Positions 62,971 to 64,000 of a stretch of 64,000 nt of DNA are shown piece after piece. A program made the position numbers and the translations under genes. The stretch covers positions 41,129,649 through 41,193,648 of the forward strand of contig NC_087068.1 in NCBI RefSeq assembly GCF_963678635.1. Direction: 5' to 3'. The notes under the pieces were generated by a model. The model ran no database searches. It had not been told where the DNA came from and saw only the letters and a program-made list of their open reading frames with translations. This DNA comes from Symsagittifera roscoffensis. Lineage: Eukaryota; Xenacoelomorpha; Acoela; Convolutidae. Numbering within the stretch: position 1 is the first letter of the stretch; every line of letters begins with the position of its first letter.

Positions 62971-64000
62971 CCACTCAAGCATAGCAACCGACAAACACTA
63001 GTCACGAATAAGCAGCTACATATGCTAAAAAATTGCCAATGCGATTCAGCACCAAATACAAATACACTCAATTTTGCCATTAATAATTTGGAATATAACA
63101 AACTGAAGGCATCCACACTAATTTTGCATGTAATAAATCGCAACACTGGCAATGAATTCCGTTTTTTCCACGTGAGGCGAAGAATGGTTTGTAGAGAAGC
63201 AATTCAACAGTGGCCATTGAGATGTTAAAAGCCATGTACATGTTTATCGCTTTTTCCATGTTCTTTAAATTTACCTTAAGTAGATGTAATTTGTCTCGTA
63301 GTGCTCTCTTTTTATCTTTAGTTGTCTCCGTTTAGTCTTGCATTTTTTAATTTGGTAATCATTCGACCCTATCGGTGCATGATTCACTCCGTTCGACTAA
63401 ATCAATAGTTTGACCCATAAATTGTCGCTCAACTAATGAGTTGACCCTACTCTACCCATGGTTTGCCCCTGCTCACTCGACCCTGATTCGAACCCGTTTG
63501 ACTCATGATTCGACCCTGTTCAACACTATTCGACTCATGATTCGACACTGTTCGCCTCATGATTTGACCGTTCGACTTATGATTCGACCCTGTTCGACTA
63601 ATGATTGACTCCGTTCAACAAATGATTCGACCCTGTTCGACTCATGATTGACTCCGTTCAACAAATGATTTGACCCTGTTCGACCCATGATTTGACCCTG
63701 TTCGACCCATGATTTGTACCTATTCATTCGACCCATGATTCGACCTTGTTCGACCCATTATTCGACACTGTTCGACCCATGACTCGACCCTGTCCGACTC
63801 AAGACTCCGGCCTTTGTTCAACTATAGCCAGCATTCGACCGTCTGAATTTGCGACGAAAATCGGACATCGTTCGACCGTGTCGACTGAATCACGAGTCAA
63901 AAACCTCAGCCCGGGAGAGACGAAATTTATTGAGTACTAGAAAAAATACAGATTGGAAAAAGTACACAGGGGCAAAACTGCTCTTCGCATACATTTGCGA

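Larger units (their letters stand above)
58760..64000 (+). repeat. TTCGAC macrosatellite, units of about 1.15-1.2 kb
   Basis: Landmarks such as 'cccgggagagacgaaatttattgagtac' occur near 60376, 61577, 62759 and 63913 (spacing 1201, 1182 and 1154). Each unit holds a degenerate array of about 22 bp (TTCGACCCTG plus TTCGACTCATGA), a fixed block with 'tactagaaaaaatacagattgg', and a block ending 'ttgtctcgtagtgctctc'. The array continues beyond the window. The first unit (58760-60400) has a hAT remnant in place of part of the short array. Open frames within the units are repeat artefacts. Confidence 0.93.

Overview
The window looks like AT-rich nuclear DNA from an animal, probably an invertebrate. 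Its genes are split by GT-AG introns, there is an animal-type Argonaute gene, there are membrane-anchored glycosyltransferases of the beta-1,3-galactosyltransferase (GT31) type, and the space between genes is full of transposon remnants, palindromes and satellites. I cannot name the species from sequence alone. Gene density is low: four gene families are supported, and most of the 64 kb is repeat-derived or featureless.

Layout. (1) 1.4-7.3 kb: a 3.6 kb unit with a GT31 gene (GalT-I), duplicated in tandem. Copy 1 has a frameshift and no recognisable last exon; copy 2 runs into a 200-N gap. (2) 8.2-9.9 kb: a 1.17 kb imperfect palindrome followed by a smaller fold-back. (3) 13.3-26.1 kb: a second GT31 cluster (GalT-II) of three head-to-tail units. 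Only the third copy (22720-26075, four exons, 388 aa) is intact. The first two share a nonsense codon, and the second also lost 1.87 kb including exon 3. (4) 26-31 kb: mostly featureless, with hAT-type and palindromic MITEs and a possible TATA box plus mini-exon at 29.6 kb. (5) 31.4-31.7 kb, minus strand: the last exon of a claudin/PMP22-like four-helix membrane protein. (6) 32.0-36.3 kb: a degenerate AAT/CAT microsatellite that switches strand polarity, and a 1.08 kb direct duplication. (7) 36.3-45.4 kb: old transposon copies and no gene seen. (8) 45.5-51.9 kb, minus strand: an Argonaute gene with five visible exons (1187 residues), all slicer residues present and a long Gly/Gln/RGG-rich N-terminal region. 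(9) 52.4-53.3 kb: a 173-bp satellite. (10) 54.5-57.8 kb: more MITEs, one nested inside another. (11) 58-64 kb: a macrosatellite of about 1.18 kb built from TTCGAC-type short repeats, containing a dead BED/hAT transposase fragment and a tRNA-like element.

How the pieces relate. The two GalT clusters share one gene plan (exon 1 of exactly 129 codons, all introns in phase 0), so they descend from one ancestral Golgi-type glycosyltransferase gene that spread by duplication and then largely decayed. The Argonaute gene sits among inverted repeats of the kind that can give double-stranded RNA. That is context only, with no direct evidence of a functional link. At least four non-autonomous element families recur, several with target-site duplications that can be read directly.
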